Assembly: GCA_023250995.1 (NCBI GenBank)
Contig: JAHEZO010000007.1
Coordinates: 3,747 to 38,125, forward strand
Length of the DNA: 34,379 nt
Source: Flavobacteriales bacterium
GTDB taxonomy: Bacteria; Bacteroidota; Bacteroidia; Flavobacteriales_H; JAHEZO01
Reading direction: 5' to 3'
A program made the translations under genes and the position numbers. The notes under the pieces were generated by a model, which was not told where the DNA came from, searched no databases, and worked only from the letters and a program-made list of their open reading frames with translations. Positions 23,801-33,400 of the stretch are shown in pieces. Position 1 is the stretch's first letter. Each line of letters starts with the position of its first letter.

Positions 23801-24745
23801 GGCGATTTTACCTCAACATCCACTTTGCAAAATCCTGCACACACATATATTAATGCCGGAACATATACCGTTACATTAACAGTTACCTCAATTGATAATT
23901 GCACCGCCACGGCTACGGCAGGGATGGAGGTTCTTCCTGCCCCCACTGCCTCTTTTGTGCAAAATGACAGTTCCCTCTGCAGTGGAGAAAAAATTCTTTT
24001 TACCGATAGCTCTACCTCTGATGTAACCAAGTGGGGTTGGGATTTCGGAAACGGAAACATTGATTCGGTGGAGGCTCCCGGTGAACAAACTTACGATACA
24101 CCCGGATGGTATAATGTTTCTTTAAAAGTTCAAAACGCACTTGGATGCAAAGACGATACAATTATTTACAATGCGGTTGAAGTAAAACCTCAACCCCAGG
24201 CTTTGTTTACACCCGACACCACTGAAATTCTTTTTCCTGACAATGATATTGCCCTTACCAACCTAAGCTCTAATTATACTTCCTGGATCTGGGATTTTGG
24301 AAACGGGACCATTGATTCCACCAACTTTAACGCCACCGCTGTATATAAAGATTCGGGGGAATATATCATAACGCTTTACACTACCTATGAATACGACTGT
24401 AAAGATACCATGTCAATTAAAGTGATTGTGGTGGACATTGAGGCCATTTATTTTACAAATTCCTTTACCCCAAATGGTGACGGGTTAAACGATTTGTTTT
24501 ATGTTTATGGCAATAACATCTCTGAATTTAAAATGTACATTTTTAACCGGTGGGGCGATAATATTTTCGAAACAGATGATATGAGTAAAATGGCAGAAGG
24601 AAAATATGGAGGGTGGGATGGCAAGGTAAAAGGAGCAAAAGTTCCCGATGGAATTTACCCTTTCAGAGTTGATTATAAAATGAAATCAACCCGCAACAAA
24701 GTTTTCACCAAAATTGGTTCGGTAATGGTTTTGCAAAAAAAATAA
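20891..24745 (+). CDS. Giant beta-helix/Gly-rich/PKD surface protein with T9SS type B (gliding-motility-type) C-terminal domain (paralogue 3)
   Basis: 1284 aa, overlapping the small gene by 4 bp. The N-terminus is unusually long: about 29 residues, then a hydrophobic core AAFFLFSFFFGLGIWDLGFG and FSFAQQ. The shared region follows (CNIIYVTPTGASSG, TMEGGFDPSNNWKKTN), then Gly-rich sequence at about 202-485 with Gly-X-Y runs (VPGADGINGANGQLGQPG), poly-Gly, and a SFGIYIDANGNGTYLKDC rung. Then an Ig-like part and five PKD or PKD-like units (YNWDFGDGG, WLWDFGDQG, WQWDFGDFT, WGWDFGNGN, WIWDFGNGT). From about 1190 the tail reads SFTPNGDGLNDLFYV, IFNRWGDNIFET, GWDGKVKG and VPDGIYPF: the gliding-motility-associated/T9SS type B domain, unlike the type A ends of its sisters. 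Predicted surface protein. Confidence 0.87.
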   Translation: MNFILKYPAKKNPVGILYSIPKARSPLVIRAAFFLFSFFFGLGIWDLGFGTFSFAQQCNIIYVTPTGASSGAAGTKAVPASLPYAFTLASATNNQLWLAVGNYTISNELPMISGITMEGGFDPSNNWKKTNSLQTIIFRDANNLDPTPNRIVAVECSGISNFSIHDLTIITSDAASGVATSTYGIHLSNNSSYILSRLTITAGNATDGVDGVPGADGINGANGQLGQPGDEDGGCCTGGGAGGSGSYPGSNAGGNGGDGGARGTGKCFGGSNSAPDGATGQPGLGILGTGGAGGTGGQGNCGIGISLGCDQTPASVGADGADGADGANGADGANGIPVFGAYFLPGDGMDGIQGDHGGGGGGGGGGGSQGCLITCFGNNNGAGPGGSGGGEGGEGGHGATGGSGGGGSFGIYIDANGNGTYLKDCFSTSGVQGIGGLGGTPGGNGGGSSGGAAGVIGCDIGTGGAGGDGGKGGKGGNGGNGAAGVSLPLYEDPATVSIAQSDMRATVEPAIYLQNTGCTFHDINYTTNATGIIQWFFDGGSVPLSGTGDSVKTQYTSQGRHSITLVVDGVPYMFTDFTGIFADGTPLLPTITGPDTVCPGTTGNFSATFPTVFPVTGYDWKIYNPGSISPDQTGNSANFSYSLFNTLGRYLITLQTQSQCCGWSKMDSFYVDIVPYLTADVFVSASAGAVCSGETATFFAVPVNGGNNPTFLWNVNGASTGVTTNFFSSSTFNDGDNITCIMTSSYPCPLNSPVTSIPFSITVYPLPTATCSTAGAFLGANTSFSATPGNGTSPYAYNWDFGDGGVDTAASPTHLYGGTGTYSYSVSVTDANGCTGVCTNTVDIIIAPYVYAGFTFSSVIVCDSTTVQFTDTSIGVPPGNPTNTWLWDFGDQGTSILQNPSHTFTAPGNYSVTLTAGNGVFTDTYIAANIVPVLIVPSAKISYITDTVCLPLGAQFFDISSGAAGWQWDFGDFTSTSTLQNPAHTYINAGTYTVTLTVTSIDNCTATATAGMEVLPAPTASFVQNDSSLCSGEKILFTDSSTSDVTKWGWDFGNGNIDSVEAPGEQTYDTPGWYNVSLKVQNALGCKDDTIIYNAVEVKPQPQALFTPDTTEILFPDNDIALTNLSSNYTSWIWDFGNGTIDSTNFNATAVYKDSGEYIITLYTTYEYDCKDTMSIKVIVVDIEAIYFTNSFTPNGDGLNDLFYVYGNNISEFKMYIFNRWGDNIFETDDMSKMAEGKYGGWDGKVKGAKVPDGIYPFRVDYKMKSTRNKVFTKIGSVMVLQKK
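21014..21040 (+). repeat. TTGGAATTTGGG-type repeat within signal-peptide codons
   Basis: Tandem units of a CTTGGAATTTGG / GATTTGGGG-like word encode the LGIWDLGFG core of the paralogue 3 signal peptide. The 12-mer at 21014-21025 is identical to one in the non-coding stretch at 10303-10314. Confidence 0.5.
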
Positions 24746-24779
24746 TCAGGAGCAAGGGGAAAACCTCTTCCGGAAATTA

Positions 24780-26438
24780 TCATTTTATTATTTTCCCTGA
24801 GTATTTTTTTTGACCGGCAACAACTTCAATAAAGTAAATACCCTTGCTGATTTTATTTATGTCTACTTGCTTTTGGAAAGTTCCTTTTTCAGAAAGGTCC
24901 TCAGAAAAATAAACTCTTTGGCCCAAAACATCTGAAAGCGAAACACTAACCATCCCACCAAAATTTTTTTTCACCGAAATAAATAAATACTCATTTGCCG
25001 GATTTGGGTAAGTCTCAAGGGCAAAAATTTCAAAGTTTTTTTGTAATCCGGAGGGGTTCGTTTTGCCCACTTTTCCGATAAAAAAATCTTTACTGCCTTT
25101 ATTCAGAAGAGGTGTAATTCCAATAGTTGCATCACCGCTTGATGTACCAGTTACATAAATGATGTCTTTATCGGCAACAATGTTTTTTCCGGTAAGACTG
25201 CTGTCGCTCGTGCCCACTTTGATATTCCATGAGATTGTTTTTAATGAATCGTATTCAACAATAAACATTTCTTCTAACCCGGGATGAGAGTTTTGCAAAG
25301 TGTCTTTCCCCAAAGGAAGAGTTGGGGATGTAAAAAAGCCCGTAAGCAAGGTACTTTTGTCAGGCCCGGAAGTAATCCCCGTTACGCTTTCATCAAATGA
25401 CCCCCCATAGCCATACCCATAAGCCACTGTGCCGGAGGATGCATCCAACCCCTGAAAATGAATATCTTTGGCCTGAACGTTTACCAATACAATTACATCA
25501 GAGGTAATGGTTGGGCTGTCGAAGGATCCTCCAATTTCAATTGTTTGGGTTGAAAGCGAATTAATAATATTCCCAAGGTCATTGCCGCTGCCACCCTCAC
25601 CCTTTCCCCAAAGCGGGTTTCCGGAGGAATCAAATTTAGCAGTAACAATATCAGCACCCCCTGCATTGGTTAAATTGGAATTTCCAATTGGAAGGGTGAA
25701 GCTTTTATAATCTCCCGTTATGTAAACATTTTCACTCTGGTCTGTTGAAATATCCAAGGCTTCATCATCCTGGGTATCTCCAATTCCTTTAGCCCAAATA
25801 ACATTTCCCATTGGGTCCCATTTTGAAATAAAAATATCTTTCCCTCCCTGGTTGGTAAGAAAAAAATTTCCAAAAGGAATGGTAAAGCTTTTATAAAATC
25901 CTGTAACATAAAGATTGCCGCTTGGTCCAGCACAAATCGCTGTGGCAACATCATCATTGGTATCTCCGGCCACTTTCATCCATTTTACATTTCCAAGGGA
26001 ATCAAATTTTATTACAAAAGCATCTGCATGGGTGCTATCGGTACTTTTTAAAGAATCGCTTCCAATAATTAGAAATGGGCTTTTAAACCATCCCGCTATA
26101 TACACATTTCCATCAGGATCTGAGGAAATATCATTTACCACATCATTCCCGGATGAAATGGCGGTCCGGGCCCAAAGAATATTTCCTGAAGAATCTGATT
26201 TAATGATGAAAATATCTTTTCCTCCGGTGTTGGTCAGAGTTGCATTTCCTATAGAAAAAGTGGGACTGGTAAAATATCCGGCCACAAGGATGTTCCCATT
26301 GTTATCAAGGGCCATCCCGTTAGCTTCATCATCACCTGAACCTCCACCTGAATTTACCCAAATCCAATTTTCTGATTGTCCCTTTGAAAACAAATAAAGT
26401 CCGAAAGAAATCAAAACCAAAACAATTTTTTTGTTCAT
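24780..26438 (-). CDS. T9SS type A protein with seven-repeat beta-propeller passenger
   Basis: A 552-aa exported protein. A signal peptide (MNKKIVLVLISFGLYLFSKG) precedes seven repeats of about 55-65 residues. Each has the pattern (G/D)D(E/V)xxxIxxDxxGNxYxxGxF followed by GKDIFIxKxDSxGNxxWAK; examples are DDEANGMALDNNGNILVAGY, NDVVNDISSDPDGNVYIAGW and DDEALDISTDQSENVYITGD. This is the SBBP-like propeller family, and seven copies suit a seven-bladed ring. A type A sorting domain ends the protein (LETYPNPANEYLFISVKKNF, VSLSDVLGQRVYFS, KGIYFIEVV). Expected at the cell surface; no catalytic residues recognised. It faces the giant-protein operon tail to tail, 34 bp apart. Confidence 0.85.
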   Translation of the reverse strand: MNKKIVLVLISFGLYLFSKGQSENWIWVNSGGGSGDDEANGMALDNNGNILVAGYFTSPTFSIGNATLTNTGGKDIFIIKSDSSGNILWARTAISSGNDVVNDISSDPDGNVYIAGWFKSPFLIIGSDSLKSTDSTHADAFVIKFDSLGNVKWMKVAGDTNDDVATAICAGPSGNLYVTGFYKSFTIPFGNFFLTNQGGKDIFISKWDPMGNVIWAKGIGDTQDDEALDISTDQSENVYITGDYKSFTLPIGNSNLTNAGGADIVTAKFDSSGNPLWGKGEGGSGNDLGNIINSLSTQTIEIGGSFDSPTITSDVIVLVNVQAKDIHFQGLDASSGTVAYGYGYGGSFDESVTGITSGPDKSTLLTGFFTSPTLPLGKDTLQNSHPGLEEMFIVEYDSLKTISWNIKVGTSDSSLTGKNIVADKDIIYVTGTSSGDATIGITPLLNKGSKDFFIGKVGKTNPSGLQKNFEIFALETYPNPANEYLFISVKKNFGGMVSVSLSDVLGQRVYFSEDLSEKGTFQKQVDINKISKGIYFIEVVAGQKKYSGKIIK

Positions 26439-26572
26439 AAAGCAGGATAATTTAAGTACAGAATTTTAAGCAAAAAGATAAAAAACATTGAAAAAATTCA
26501 TACGTGAATTGCTAGGTGTTTTATGGGCCTAGTTTGGTTCAAAATAAAATTTACATGACTACAATTGGATTT

Positions 26573-26598
26573 TAAAACCCGGACAAATATCTCCGGTT
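26573..26598 (-). terminator. Possible terminator downstream of mfd
   Basis: On the minus strand, AACCGGA pairs with TCCGGGTT (one bulged G) around GATATTTG, followed by TTTT. It lies about 90 nt after the mfd stop. The stem is imperfect and the T-run short. The rest of the 26439-26686 gap shows no gene. Confidence 0.35.
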
Positions 26599-26686
26599 AG
26601 ATTATTTGATGTTTCCTATTAATTAAAAAACAATAATAATTGCAACATTCTCATTGGCAGGCTCATAATAAAGGTTCAAAGATAAA

Positions 26687-29600
26687 CTAAATAATTACTG
26701 AATTTGAAAATACCGAAGAAAAAGTTTTCAAAGCCGCATTCACACTTTCAATATTTTCAATAATCAATGTTGACTTTAATTCTTTTTCTTTCAGCCGGCA
26801 AATGGTTGGATGCTCTTTAACAAAGTTGATTATTTTTTCGAAAGCGTTTACTTCAAGATTAATATACCCTACTAACATCCTGTTTTTCAAAACTAATTTT
26901 TCAAAACCCAGGTCCCGGGCAATCCATCGCAACCGAATGGTATTGATTAGGTCAACTGCCGGAAGGGGAATTTTTCCGAAACGGTCTATAAGGTTTTTTT
27001 CAAAACGTGTGAGGTCCGCTTCATTATCCAGGCCCGATAATTCCTTATATAAAGCCATTCTTTCACTCACATTATTTACGTAATCGGAAGGAAGCATAAT
27101 TTCAAAATCGGTTTCAATAAGGCAGTCGGGCCCTGATTTTAATTCTAATCCCCCTGCAAAATCCATTTTTTCATTTTTATTTTTTTCAAGCGGGGAGTTA
27201 ACGGAATGTTCATGCTCCAGTTTTAATTCTTGCATGGCCTCATTTAAAATTTTCTGATACATTTCATAACCAATTTCGGTAATAAAACCGCTCTGCTCGG
27301 CTCCCAGCATATTTCCGGCACCTCTGATGTCTAAATCTCTGAGAGAAATGTTGAACCCACTTCCAAGATCCGAAAATTTTTCAATGGCATTCAGCCGTTT
27401 TCTTGCGTCATCCGAAATTCCGGAAAAGGGAGGGGTGAGTAAATAGCAAAAAGCTTTTTTGTTTGACCTCCCCACCCTTCCTCTCAGTTGATGTAAATCG
27501 CTGAGGCCAAAATTATGCGCATCATTTATTATTATCGTATTTGCATTGGCTATGTCGAGTCCCGATTCAATAATTGCGGTTGAAACAAGCACATCACAAT
27601 CATTTTCAATAAATTTGAGCATTACCTCTTCTAACTGATGGCCTTCCATTTGTCCGTGAGCAACTGCTATCCGGGCATCGGGCACAAGGCGCTGAATCAT
27701 CCCCGTAACCTCATGAATATTTTGAATTTTGTTGTGAACAAAAAATATTTGCCCTCCCCTTGAGATTTCATAAGCAACGGCATCCCGGATGGTTTCTTCA
27801 TTAAAACTATGCACTTCGGTTTTAACAGGATAGCGGTTTGGAGGAGGAGTATTTATTACTGATAGATCGCGTGCACCCATGAGCGAAAACTGGAGCGTTC
27901 TTGGAATGGGTGTAGCTGTGAGAGTAAGCGTGTCAACATTTTCTCTTAAGGTTCTAAGTTTCTCCTTTGCTCCAACTCCGAATTTTTGTTCTTCATCAAT
28001 AATCAACAACCCCAATTCCTTAAATTGTATGTCTTTTCCAATCAACCGGTGGGTTCCGATAAAAATATCGGTTTTCCCTTCCCTGAGTTTTTCAAGAGAT
28101 TCCTTTTGCTGTTTTGTTGATTTAAAGCGGTTGATGTAATCTACCGAACAAGGGAAATCTTTCAACCGATCGGTAAAAGTGTTAAAATGTTGAAGTGTAA
28201 GGATGGTGGTTGGAGCGAGAACCGCAACTTGTTTCCCATCAGTAACAGCTTTAAAAGCGGCTCTTATTGCAATTTCGGTTTTGCCAAAACCCACATCACC
28301 ACAGATAAGACGGTCCATGGGCGAGGGTTGTTCCATATCTTTTTTTACATCTTTTGTGGCTTTAATCTGGTCGGGTGTATCTTCATAAATAAAAGATGCC
28401 TCCAGTTCATTTTGCAGATAGGAGTCGGCAGAAAACTCAAATCCTTTTTCGGCTTTCCTTTTTGCATAGAGTTTCACAAGGTCGAAGGCAAGCTCTTTAA
28501 TTTTCTTTTTTGTCTTCTGTTTTAAAGCCTGCCAGGCCCCCGTTCCAAGCTTATTTATTTTGGGAGTGGCCCCTTCTTTACCCGAATACTTGGCAATGCG
28601 GTGTAAAGAATGAATACTTACATAAAGTATGTCATTGTCTTTATAACGAATTCGTATTGCTTCCTGCGGTTTCCCGCCTGCATCAATAATTTCAAGTCCG
28701 TCAAAAATGCCAATCCCGTGATCAATATGGGTCACAAAATCGCCTTTTTGCAAACCGGTAAGTTCTTTTAATGTTATTGCCTGTTTGGCCTTTTGGTATC
28801 CTTCTTTAAGATGAAAACGGTGGTACCTTTCAAAAATCTGGTGGTCAGTATAACAGGTTATTTTTTTATCATGGTCTACAAAACCTTCATGAATAGGAAA
28901 TAAAATAGTTGAAAAAAAGGATGCATTTATTTCCGGTGGAGTTAGTTTATTTTTTTCAGCAGAATCCCCATTAACCATTTTTTCTTCATCCTCATTTGGA
29001 AAGGTTTCACCCTCCCCGCTTTGTTTTTTCTTAAATAATAATGTTTCCTTTTTTTGAAGGTCATCAAAAATGGCATATAACCTGTCCAGTTGTTTGGAGC
29101 TCCCTCCAGCAATAATATTTTTATAACCTGCTTTATGATTTTTCAAAAGATTTTCAAAAATCAAATCAAATTGTTTCCTGAAGGCCGGTTGGGGGGTTTG
29201 ATTGTATTCCACAGTAGAGACAAGGCATGCCTTGTCTCTACTGTGGTTTTGAAAAAATGAACCGGTACCGAACTCTATGGTTGAAAAACCGGGGATTTGG
29301 TTTAAAAACAATTCTTTTGAACAATAGAGTTCTTCTGGAGCAAGGTGATCGAGCGGGGAATCTATTTTCTGAAATTCAGAGCAGGCCTTTTCATATTCCT
29401 TTCCGATTCTTTCGGCAATCATACTTACATTTTTTATCCATACAATGGTGTTTTTGGGAAGGAACTCTAAAAACGTTTGTCTGCTCTGTTTCAATATTTT
29501 TCCCTGAACATTAGGAATAATTGAAATGCGGTGAAAAGGTTTAACTGATAATTGGGTGGCCGGGTCAAAACTTCTAATTGATTCAACACTTTCACCAAAA

Positions 29601-30277
29601 AATTCTATGCGGTAAGGCAAATCACTGGAAAAAGAAAAAATATCGGCAATTCCACCCCTGATTGCAAACTGGCCGGGATCGGTAACAAACTCCACCCTTT
29701 CAAAATGAAATTCAATAAGCAGCTCTGAAATAAAATCAAGCGAAACGCGCTCTCCAGTTTTTAAAAAAAGTGTGTTTTGTGTGAGATTTTTTTTGGTTAC
29801 CACTTTTTCACAAAGCGCTTCGGGATAGGTAACAATTATTAAGCTCAGTTCGGAAATTTTTCCCTCTGCAAATCGGGTATTAATTGTGTTTAAAACCTCC
29901 GAACGATGCAACACATTGGCATTGTCTGTTTTCTCGGTTTGGTAAGGAATCCGGGAAGAAAAAGGGAAGAAAAAAAATGATCCGGATGGTAAATTGAGTG
30001 GTGATTGACCCGGAGTTGAATAGGAATTAAATTCTGCTTCCAAATCATTATAAAGGTATGCCGCATCTTCTTTATCTGAACAAATTACCATATAGGGGTT
30101 TTTCACTTTTTCAGATACTGCCTTTATCAAAAGAGAAGCTGCCGAGCCTTCAATTCCTTTAATAAGAATTCTTGCCGGTTCCTCAAATTCTTTCCCTTCA
30201 ATTGGCATGAGGGTGTTGCAAATATGATCCGTTCGTTCATCGGTAAAAAAAATATTTTTTAGTTCAAAAATTGTCAT
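26687..30277 (-). CDS. mfd: Transcription-repair coupling factor Mfd
   Basis: A 1196-aa DNA translocase that removes RNA polymerase stalled at lesions and recruits UvrA. The UvrB-like N-terminal module spans about 1-340 (with DPGQFAIRGGIADIFSF near 200). The RNA-polymerase-interacting domain is near 505-565 (LQKGDFVTHIDHGIGIFDGL, YVSIHSLHRIAKYSG). The translocase has Walker A GDVGFGKT (660-667), the DEEQ box (761-764), TATPIPRTLQFSLMGARDLS, HGQMEGHQLEEVM and HQLRGRVGRS, and there is a C-terminal TRCF domain. Residues 344-357 are encoded by a perfect 38-bp palindrome that appears to add about 9 residues compared with my memory of related proteins. Residues 411-455 form a charged, probably disordered linker. 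A -7 box lies 20 bp ahead of the start. The frame is intact, so the gene looks functional. Confidence 0.96.
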   Translation of the reverse strand: MTIFELKNIFFTDERTDHICNTLMPIEGKEFEEPARILIKGIEGSAASLLIKAVSEKVKNPYMVICSDKEDAAYLYNDLEAEFNSYSTPGQSPLNLPSGSFFFFPFSSRIPYQTEKTDNANVLHRSEVLNTINTRFAEGKISELSLIIVTYPEALCEKVVTKKNLTQNTLFLKTGERVSLDFISELLIEFHFERVEFVTDPGQFAIRGGIADIFSFSSDLPYRIEFFGESVESIRSFDPATQLSVKPFHRISIIPNVQGKILKQSRQTFLEFLPKNTIVWIKNVSMIAERIGKEYEKACSEFQKIDSPLDHLAPEELYCSKELFLNQIPGFSTIEFGTGSFFQNHSRDKACLVSTVEYNQTPQPAFRKQFDLIFENLLKNHKAGYKNIIAGGSSKQLDRLYAIFDDLQKKETLLFKKKQSGEGETFPNEDEEKMVNGDSAEKNKLTPPEINASFFSTILFPIHEGFVDHDKKITCYTDHQIFERYHRFHLKEGYQKAKQAITLKELTGLQKGDFVTHIDHGIGIFDGLEIIDAGGKPQEAIRIRYKDNDILYVSIHSLHRIAKYSGKEGATPKINKLGTGAWQALKQKTKKKIKELAFDLVKLYAKRKAEKGFEFSADSYLQNELEASFIYEDTPDQIKATKDVKKDMEQPSPMDRLICGDVGFGKTEIAIRAAFKAVTDGKQVAVLAPTTILTLQHFNTFTDRLKDFPCSVDYINRFKSTKQQKESLEKLREGKTDIFIGTHRLIGKDIQFKELGLLIIDEEQKFGVGAKEKLRTLRENVDTLTLTATPIPRTLQFSLMGARDLSVINTPPPNRYPVKTEVHSFNEETIRDAVAYEISRGGQIFFVHNKIQNIHEVTGMIQRLVPDARIAVAHGQMEGHQLEEVMLKFIENDCDVLVSTAIIESGLDIANANTIIINDAHNFGLSDLHQLRGRVGRSNKKAFCYLLTPPFSGISDDARKRLNAIEKFSDLGSGFNISLRDLDIRGAGNMLGAEQSGFITEIGYEMYQKILNEAMQELKLEHEHSVNSPLEKNKNEKMDFAGGLELKSGPDCLIETDFEIMLPSDYVNNVSERMALYKELSGLDNEADLTRFEKNLIDRFGKIPLPAVDLINTIRLRWIARDLGFEKLVLKNRMLVGYINLEVNAFEKIINFVKEHPTICRLKEKELKSTLIIENIESVNAALKTFSSVFSNSVII
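29209..29246. repeat. Perfect 38-bp palindrome inside mfd
   Basis: The arms are exact reverse complements with no spacer: CCACAGTAGAGACAAGGCA (29209-29227) and TGCCTTGTCTCTACTGTGG (29228-29246). On the minus strand it is read in frame and encodes Mfd residues 344-357 (NHSRDKACLVSTVE), between the UvrB-like module and the RNA-polymerase-interacting domain. The GTAGAGAC...GTCTCTAC form resembles dispersed palindromic elements I recall from Bacteroidota and cyanobacteria, usually intergenic. Confidence 0.9.
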
Positions 30278-30297
30278 GCCTTAAAAAATTAAGGTTT

Positions 30298-30305
30298 CAA
30301 AAGTA
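30298..30305 (-). promoter_or_regulatory. -7 promoter box for mfd
   Basis: The minus strand reads TACTTTTG, an exact TAnnTTTG match 20 bp before the ATG at 30277. No clear -33 TTG. Confidence 0.5.
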
Positions 30306-30449
30306 GTATTATGAATTAAGGTTATTATGTAAAATGAATCAATAAATTGCAAACCCTCCAGCCTTTACTGTTACAAACAAAGAAATTCAATTTTTTCTTT
30401 TCTTTAAATTTAATACCTTTATCACGCCTAATTATTCAAACGGTTTTTT

Positions 30450-33400
30450 ATGCAATTTTTTTATCCGTCATTAAAAAAATGTCGAAATCAGAAGATTCGT
30501 TTCTCTAATCTCCTGATTTTCTTTTTCCCTATTCTTTTTGCCGTCCACTGTGGAAAGGTTTATTCCCAATCCGTGGGAATCTTTGGTTCCACCAACTTGG
30601 GAGTAAATAATACCGGGGCCAAAGGAAATACCTCCTCTGTTTTTGATATCAGTGCAAATGGAAAAGGGGTACTAATTCCCCGAATGACAGCAGCTCAGAT
30701 CTCTGCAATGAATCCCCTTCCCGAAGCAGCTCAGGGGTTATTGGTTTATCAAACAGATGCACCGGAGGGCTTTTATTATAACACCAGTATTACCACCATT
30801 CCAAACTGGGTTTTGCTTGCTGCAGGGGGAACCAACTGGCTCCTTACAGGAAATTCGGGAACCACGGATGGAACAAATTTTATAGGCACAACCGACAATG
30901 TTCCTTTTAATTTAAGAGTGAATAATGAAACAGCAGGGAGAATTGACCCGACCCTTTTTAATACTTTTTTTGGCCACCAGGCGGGTCAAACAATTTCCTC
31001 CGGTGGCCGAAATGTATTTATTGGAGAAAAAGCCGGTTTCAGCACCACCACCGGAGTCCGGAATAATTTTATCGGATACCGGGCAGGGTTCAGTTCCAGT
31101 GGAGGGTCGGCAAACTACAACCAGTTTTTTGGCTATGATGCAGGCTATACAAATACCTCTGGCTCCCAAAATCTCTTTATGGGTTACGCAGCAGGTTTTT
31201 TGAATTCTACTGGTGTAAATAATCATGCAGTGGGGTACCTTGCAGGAAGAAACAATAATGGCGACAATAATTTTTTTGAAGGGTATTATTCGGGATTCGA
31301 TAATACCAGCGGGAGCTCCAACACCTTTATTGGTTTTCAGGCAGGCCAAACGGATAATGCGGCAAATACAAATACCACCGGTTCCAACAATACCTTTATT
31401 GGGTACAATGCAGGGTCAGGTTCACCCACCCAGCATACAAATTCAGCAGCCATCGGGTACCATGCTAAAGTGGATGCCGATAATTCAATGGTGCTGGGAG
31501 GTACCGGAGGCTACGTAGTAAATGTGGGAATTGGAACAACCGTTCCCACTTCCAAATTACATCTTCATAATTCTGCTTCAACCGGACTTTCAATTTCAAC
31601 CAATACAAATCTGGGTACCGGAAATGATGTTGAATTAATTTTTAACAGTGATCTTGATGGCACTCCGAACCCAGCCACCATAGGTCAATATAATGATGGT
31701 TCTTTAAGATTTTCGGGTGCTTCAAATTTAGTTACCCCGGATATGGCAATAGATGATGCCGGGAATGTTGGAATTGGTACCGCTTCCCCTTCTGCAAAGC
31801 TAGAATTAAAAGGAAGCTTAAAAATTGTTGATGGCACCCAGGCAAACGGACGTGTTCTTACCTCTGATGCCGGAGGCCTTGCAACCTGGCAAACTCCTTC
31901 CTCCGGGGTGAGCGGAAGTGGTACCCAGAATTATGTTTCTAAATGGAACAATGCCCCAGGAACATCCCTTGGAAATTCTATTATTTACGATAACGGCACC
32001 AATGTGGGGATAGGAACTTCTTCCCCCGGACTCGTTGGCGGTTCGGCAAAATATTTAACCATTTCTTCAGGAAGCGGGTCCCCTGGAGCTGCTGATAATG
32101 TTTCGGTTGAACTAAATGGAGGAAGCAATTCTTCCAATGGAATACAAAATAAAGTTGATTTTGTTGCCCGGGCGACTGATGGGGCAAATTACAACACCGG
32201 AAGGATTGAAATGTCAAATACCTCCGGTTCCACCAATCAGGGAATAATGAGGTTTTACACAAGGGATGCTTCATCCTTAGCAGCAAGAATGACAATTTTG
32301 GAAAGTGGAAATACCGGAGTGGGGATTACCTCACCCGCTGCAAAATTTCATATTTCAGGAGGGTCAGGAATATTCAATTCAAAACTTTTACGGCTTGAGG
32401 GGGATTATTCTTCTCTTGGGCACTACCAGCAATTTGATTTTTCGCGTACTGCAGATGGAGCTGCAGTGGCCGGAATAAGAAATATTTTTGATGCTGCAGG
32501 GCAGTGGTCTCTCGATTTTTACGGAACTACAGGCGGAACCCCTTTTTCAACGGCAATTATGAGAATGCAAGGAGATGGAAATGTTGGAATTGGAACCTCT
32601 TCCCCCTCAGAAAAACTTGATGTTGCAGGGCGAATAAGGATTTCTGCTCTAAGTGCCCCGGGGATTTCGACCGACAAACTTTATAATGTTGGAGGCAACC
32701 TTTTTTGGAACGGAACTCAGTTAAATGCTTCTTCCCCTGCATGGACAATAACCGGAAATTCAGGAACCGTTGACGGAAACAATTTCATTGGAACAACCGA
32801 TGACGTTCCTGTAAATTTCAGAGTAAATAATGAGAAAGCAGGGAGAGTTGAGAATGATGATATTGATGGGATTAACGGTGGAAATACTTTTTTTGGTTAC
32901 AGATCTGGAAATTCAAATGTGGTAGACTTGGCAGGAATTCAGGGATTGTACAATACAAGCATTGGATTTAATTCCTTGTCCTCAAATGTAAACGGCCTAT
33001 ACAATTCCTCTGTTGGTAAGGCTTCTCTTTATTCAAATTTTAATGGAAATTTTAATTCGGCCATTGGGTATGAAGCCCTTTTTGCAAATGTATCGGGAAG
33101 CTATAATACAGCCCTTGGTTATGGTGCTGGCTATAATAATATAAATGGAGGCAATAATGTTTTTCTGGGAAATCAGGCAGGGTTTAATGAGACAGGTTCA
33201 AACAAACTTTATATTGCTAATAACAGTGCTGACCCACCTCTGATTTACGGTGATTTTTCTACCGGACAAATTGGACTGGGAACTTCTTCGCCATTGGCAA
33301 AATTCCAGATAACAAATGGGTCTTTCGTGGCCAACGGCAATACCGGCAATACCCCAATTTCTGGCGCAGGAACCAGAATGATGTGGGTGCCGGCAAAGGG

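Noticed and set aside
31000-31500. DNA-level repeats in the fibre gene suggesting a repeat array
   Set aside because: They follow the 20-residue protein repeat and vary in sequence, so they are explained by the YadA-head-like unit.
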